The notes under the pieces: generated by a model
What the model was told of the DNA's origin: nothing
Database searches by the model: none
What the model saw: the letters and a program-made list of their open reading frames with translations, nothing else
Shown: positions 7,346-9,788 of the stretch, in pieces
Numbering within the stretch: position 1 is the first letter of the stretch
Layout: the number at the start of each line of letters is the position of its first letter
Translations under genes and position numbers: made by a program
From: an uncultured Chryseolinea sp.
Lineage (GTDB): Bacteria; Bacteroidota; Bacteroidia; Cytophagales; Cyclobacteriaceae
Reading direction: 5' to 3'
Assembly: GCA_946478915.1 (NCBI GenBank)
Contig: CAMLER010000150.1
Coordinates: 1 to 9,788 of the forward strand
Length of the DNA: 9,788 nt

Positions 7346-7500
7346 GGAATAAGTTTAAGGTTTAAGGTTAAAGGTTTGCTACCTATGCGCGCAATACCTT
7401 ATACCCCTCGTCAGGGCTCTGCTAACCAGCCCAACCAGCTTAACTATTAACGGAATTGGCCGCTCGACCCAGCGCGTGCGCACAGTTTACTAAAAAGAAA
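7346..7500. other. Spacer upstream of the ileS promoter
   Basis: No gene is visible between the permease stop and the -7 box of ileS. It contains a heptamer tandem repeat just after the stop, a weak GGGCT/AGCCC hairpin at 7414-7432 without a T-run, and the 8-base palindrome GTGCGCAC at 7476-7483 immediately upstream of the promoter motif. No clear terminator for the permease gene is seen. Confidence 0.4.
7351..7378. repeat. Four tandem copies of a degenerate AGGTTTA heptamer
   Basis: The four units read AAGTTTA, AGGTTTA, AGGTTAA and AGGTTTG in direct succession, starting five bases after the permease stop codon. It is a short microsatellite-like array of unknown function, probably slippage-generated. 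Confidence 0.6.
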
Positions 7501-7508
7501 TATCTTTG
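7501..7508 (+). promoter_or_regulatory. Candidate Bacteroidota -7 box (TATCTTTG) for ileS
   Basis: TATCTTTG is an exact match to TAnnTTTG and is followed by C, as in many strong Bacteroidota promoters. Transcription would begin near 7514, giving a leader of about 50 bases. A -33 TTTG at the usual distance is not seen; the nearest similar tract, TTTAC at 7486-7490, is too close. Confidence 0.5.
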
Positions 7509-7516
7509 CGGGCTAA

Positions 7517-7546
7517 AATTGCCCCAAACATGATCAGGGCACAATT
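7517..7546 (+). promoter_or_regulatory. Stem-loop in the predicted ileS leader
   Basis: AATTG (7517-7521) pairs with CAATT (7542-7546), and CCC (7522-7524) with GGG (7537-7539). This gives 8 pairs interrupted by a two-base bulge around a 12-base loop. It would lie at the very 5' end of the ileS transcript and overlaps a short upstream ORF. No T-box features are present. A role in RNA stability or translation is possible but unproven. Confidence 0.3.
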
Positions 7547-7559
7547 AATACGTCGTTAA
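7530..7559 (+). CDS. Possible 9-codon upstream ORF (MIRAQLIRR) in the ileS leader
   Basis: ATG at 7530 opens a frame of nine codons ending with TAA at 7557-7559, five bases before the ileS ATG at 7565 and in a different frame from it. Two of the nine residues are Ile (ATC, ATA), which is suggestive for a gene encoding the Ile-charging enzyme, but the peptide is very short and chance is a real explanation. No Shine-Dalgarno sequence is visible. Confidence 0.15.
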   Translation: MIRAQLIRR

Positions 7560-7564
7560 TAACA

Positions 7565-9788
7565 ATGGCCGGAAAATACAAGGAATATAAGTCGCTGAAC
7601 TTCGCCCAGATCGCCACTGAGGTACTGGAATTCTGGAAAAATGAGCGGGTTTTCCAGCGATCAGTGTCGAATCGTGAGGGTGCTCCATCTTTTACGTTTT
7701 ATGAGGGCCCGCCGTCGGCCAATGGGACACCGGGCATTCACCATGTCATGGGTCGGACCGTGAAAGATATTTTCTGCCGCTTCAAAACGCTTCAGGGATT
7801 TCAGGTTAAGCGCAAAGGCGGCTGGGATACCCACGGATTGCCTGTTGAACTTCAGGTTGAAAAGCAGCTGGGTATTACCAAAGATGATATCGGAAGGAAG
7901 ATATCCATTGAGGAATACAATCAAAAATGCCGGGAAACGGTGATGATGTATAAGGATCAGTGGGATGACCTTACCATGAAAATGGGTTATTGGGTCGATC
8001 TCGACCAACCATACATTACTTATTCGCGCGATTATATCGAATCACTGTGGTGGATATTGAAGCAGTTGTACAATAAAGGACTGTTGTATAAGGGATATTC
8101 AATACAACCGTATTCACCCGCTGCGGGAACAGGTTTAAGTTCCCATGAACTGAATCTTCCTGGCTGCTACAAAGATGTTAAAGACACCTCCATCGTTGCC
8201 CAGTTCAAAGTCACGCGAAATTCTGAGTCCAGTTTTCTCTTCCGATCGGTAACTGGTGATGTATTTATCCTGGCGTGGACAACCACCCCGTGGACCCTTC
8301 CGTCAAATACTGCGCTTGTAGTTGGTGAAAAGATAGAATACGTCCAGATCAACACATTTAATCCATACACCTATGAACCGGTGAGCGTGGTACTCGCAAA
8401 GGATCTCATGGGGAAATATTTTCCTGAAAAAAACAGCCAATTAAAGCTGAGCGAATATGAGAAAGGTGCCAAGGCAATTCCCTTTGAAGTAGTGCAGCAA
8501 TTCACCGGCAAACAGCTGGTGGGAATTCACTACGAACAACTAATGCCCTACGTGCAGCCACTTTATGACGCAGAAAAAGCTTTTAAGGTGGTAGCGGGTG
8601 ATTTTGTGACAACAGAAGATGGAACAGGCGTCGTTCACTCTTCACCAACATTTGGTGCTGATGACTTTCGCATTGCCAAACAGTATGGAATACCGCCGCT
8701 AACTGTAAGAGATGATGCAGGCAACGAGGTGCCTACTGTTGATCGCAAGGGGAAATTTGTCAGTCAGGTTGGCGCTGAATTAAAAAAAGGCGTAACGAAA
8801 TATCATATCAAGACCCATAAAGATCTCGATGCCGACGATTTTTATGTGAAAAATTATACCAATGAAGATGAAAGTCATCCTGATTATAAAACCACAGATA
8901 TAATCATTTCAATAATCCTTAAAGAAGAGAACAAGGCGTTCAAGGTAGAAAAGTATGAGCATACGTATCCTCATTGCTGGCGCACGGATAAGCCAGTTCT
9001 ATACTACCCGCTTGACTCATGGTTTATCAGGACAACCGCTTTGAAGGACCGGATGGCAGAACTCAACAAGTCTATCAACTGGAAACCGGAATCAACGGGT
9101 TCAGGTCGCTTTGGAAATTGGCTTGAAAATCTTGTTGATTGGAATTTATCACGGTCGCGCTACTGGGGAACGCCGTTACCCATTTGGAAAACAAAGGATG
9201 GCCGCGAAGAAATATGCATCGGTTCCATTGAAGAGCTTTCAGCGGAGGTCGAGAAATCGGTCGGGGCCGGATTTATGAAATCATCTTTGCCGCCTGATTT
9301 TGATTTGCATAGACCGTATGTCGATGACGTTGTGTTGACAAGCGCCTCCGGAAATCCGATGTATCGTGAAGCTGATCTGATTGATGTGTGGTTTGATTCG
9401 GGTGCAATGCCTTATGCACAGTGGCATTATCCATTCGAGAACAAAGATATTTTTGAGAAGAACTATCCTGCGGATTTTATTGCAGAAGGTGTTGATCAAA
9501 CGCGCGGATGGTTTTTTACCCTGCACGCCATAGCCGTCATGTTGGATGATGCAAGCGAGGAAGTTCACGCTATTAATAAACAAAACGGCAACCCGGGTAT
9601 TGCATTTCGAAATGTAATCTCCAATGGGTTGGTCCTGGACAAGAATGGTAACAAAATGTCGAAACGGGTTGGCAACGTTGTGAACCCGTTCGATGCATTA
9701 TCGAAGTACGGCCCTGATCTGGTGAGGTGGTATATGATGGAGAACGCGCCGCCCTGGGACAACCTGAAATTTGATTTGGATGGTATTG
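7565..9788 (+). CDS. ileS: Isoleucine--tRNA ligase, type 2 (3' end outside window)
   Basis: Charges tRNA-Ile with isoleucine and edits mischarged valine in the cytoplasm. The frame from ATG 7565 is uninterrupted through 741 codons to the window end, with no stop; the family is typically over 1000 aa, so the anticodon-binding and C-terminal regions are missing. The catalytic domain begins with FYEGPPSANGTPGIHHVMGR (45-64), where the HIGH tetrapeptide is GIHH at 57-60. Then come GGWDTHGLPVE (85-95), the CP1 editing-domain peptide WTTTPWTLPSNTAL (238-251) and GTGVVHSSPTFGADD (353-367). In the latter, H358 and D367 align with the editing His and Asp of E. coli IleRS. DVWFDSG is present, and KMSKR is intact at 697-701. 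The hallmarks (ANGTPGIHH, YSPAAGTGLSSHE) match the eukaryote-like IleRS found throughout Bacteroidota. The start is supported by a preceding -7 box and by the usual short N-terminus. Confidence 0.97.
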   Translation, partial: MAGKYKEYKSLNFAQIATEVLEFWKNERVFQRSVSNREGAPSFTFYEGPPSANGTPGIHHVMGRTVKDIFCRFKTLQGFQVKRKGGWDTHGLPVELQVEKQLGITKDDIGRKISIEEYNQKCRETVMMYKDQWDDLTMKMGYWVDLDQPYITYSRDYIESLWWILKQLYNKGLLYKGYSIQPYSPAAGTGLSSHELNLPGCYKDVKDTSIVAQFKVTRNSESSFLFRSVTGDVFILAWTTTPWTLPSNTALVVGEKIEYVQINTFNPYTYEPVSVVLAKDLMGKYFPEKNSQLKLSEYEKGAKAIPFEVVQQFTGKQLVGIHYEQLMPYVQPLYDAEKAFKVVAGDFVTTEDGTGVVHSSPTFGADDFRIAKQYGIPPLTVRDDAGNEVPTVDRKGKFVSQVGAELKKGVTKYHIKTHKDLDADDFYVKNYTNEDESHPDYKTTDIIISIILKEENKAFKVEKYEHTYPHCWRTDKPVLYYPLDSWFIRTTALKDRMAELNKSINWKPESTGSGRFGNWLENLVDWNLSRSRYWGTPLPIWKTKDGREEICIGSIEELSAEVEKSVGAGFMKSSLPPDFDLHRPYVDDVVLTSASGNPMYREADLIDVWFDSGAMPYAQWHYPFENKDIFEKNYPADFIAEGVDQTRGWFFTLHAIAVMLDDASEEVHAINKQNGNPGIAFRNVISNGLVLDKNGNKMSKRVGNVVNPFDALSKYGPDLVRWYMMENAPPWDNLKFDLDGI

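Noticed and set aside
7346..7564. T-box riboswitch controlling ileS
   Set aside because: I find no specifier loop, no T-box core and no terminator/antiterminator pair, and Bacteroidota are not known for T-box control of aminoacyl-tRNA synthetases.

Overview
The window looks like a chromosomal stretch from a member of the Bacteroidota, most likely a Cytophagales-type environmental bacterium. This is inferred from five points: genes without clear Shine-Dalgarno sequences; AT-rich intergenic spacers carrying the Bacteroidota -7 promoter motif TAnnTTTG; a single-chain class II glycyl-tRNA synthetase; an eukaryote-like (type 2) isoleucyl-tRNA synthetase with inserts typical of the phylum; and a histidine kinase with an HNLRAP-type H-box. 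All recognisable genes lie on the + strand, and five large coding regions fill most of the window.

Layout: (1) the 3' part of glycyl-tRNA synthetase, cut by the window start, ending at 1430. (2) A 127-base spacer holding a possible 39-codon ORF whose ATG overlaps the glyQS stop and which ends 8 bases before the next gene. (3) An HD-domain dGTP triphosphohydrolase (about 1558-2886), followed by a long imperfect hairpin with a T-rich tail that may be a terminator. (4) A membrane-bound CHASE3-like sensor histidine kinase (2959-4563) with no response regulator beside it. (5) A 352-base hairpin-rich non-coding spacer bounded by a short inverted repeat. (6) A 12-TM MMPL/HAE3-type RND permease (4916-7345). 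(7) A 219-base spacer with a heptamer tandem repeat, a good -7 box and a small leader ORF. (8) The first 741 codons of isoleucyl-tRNA synthetase, cut by the window end.

The genes do not form one obvious pathway. Two aminoacyl-tRNA synthetases and a dNTP-control enzyme are housekeeping genes. The kinase and the RND permease are independent envelope proteins whose signal and cargo cannot be read from the sequence. I see no mobile element with a transposase, no CRISPR array, no tRNA or rRNA gene, and no convincing undescribed multigene system.

The most informative point is in IleRS. Its catalytic HIGH motif reads GIHH, with the first and third residues swapped, which is a known altered signature associated with extreme mupirocin resistance in type 2 IleRS. 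Secondary points are the uORF and hairpin leader of ileS, the inverted-repeat-bounded spacer at about 4577-4872, the asymmetric RND proton-relay residues, and the kinase's non-canonical H-box and duplicated linker motif.
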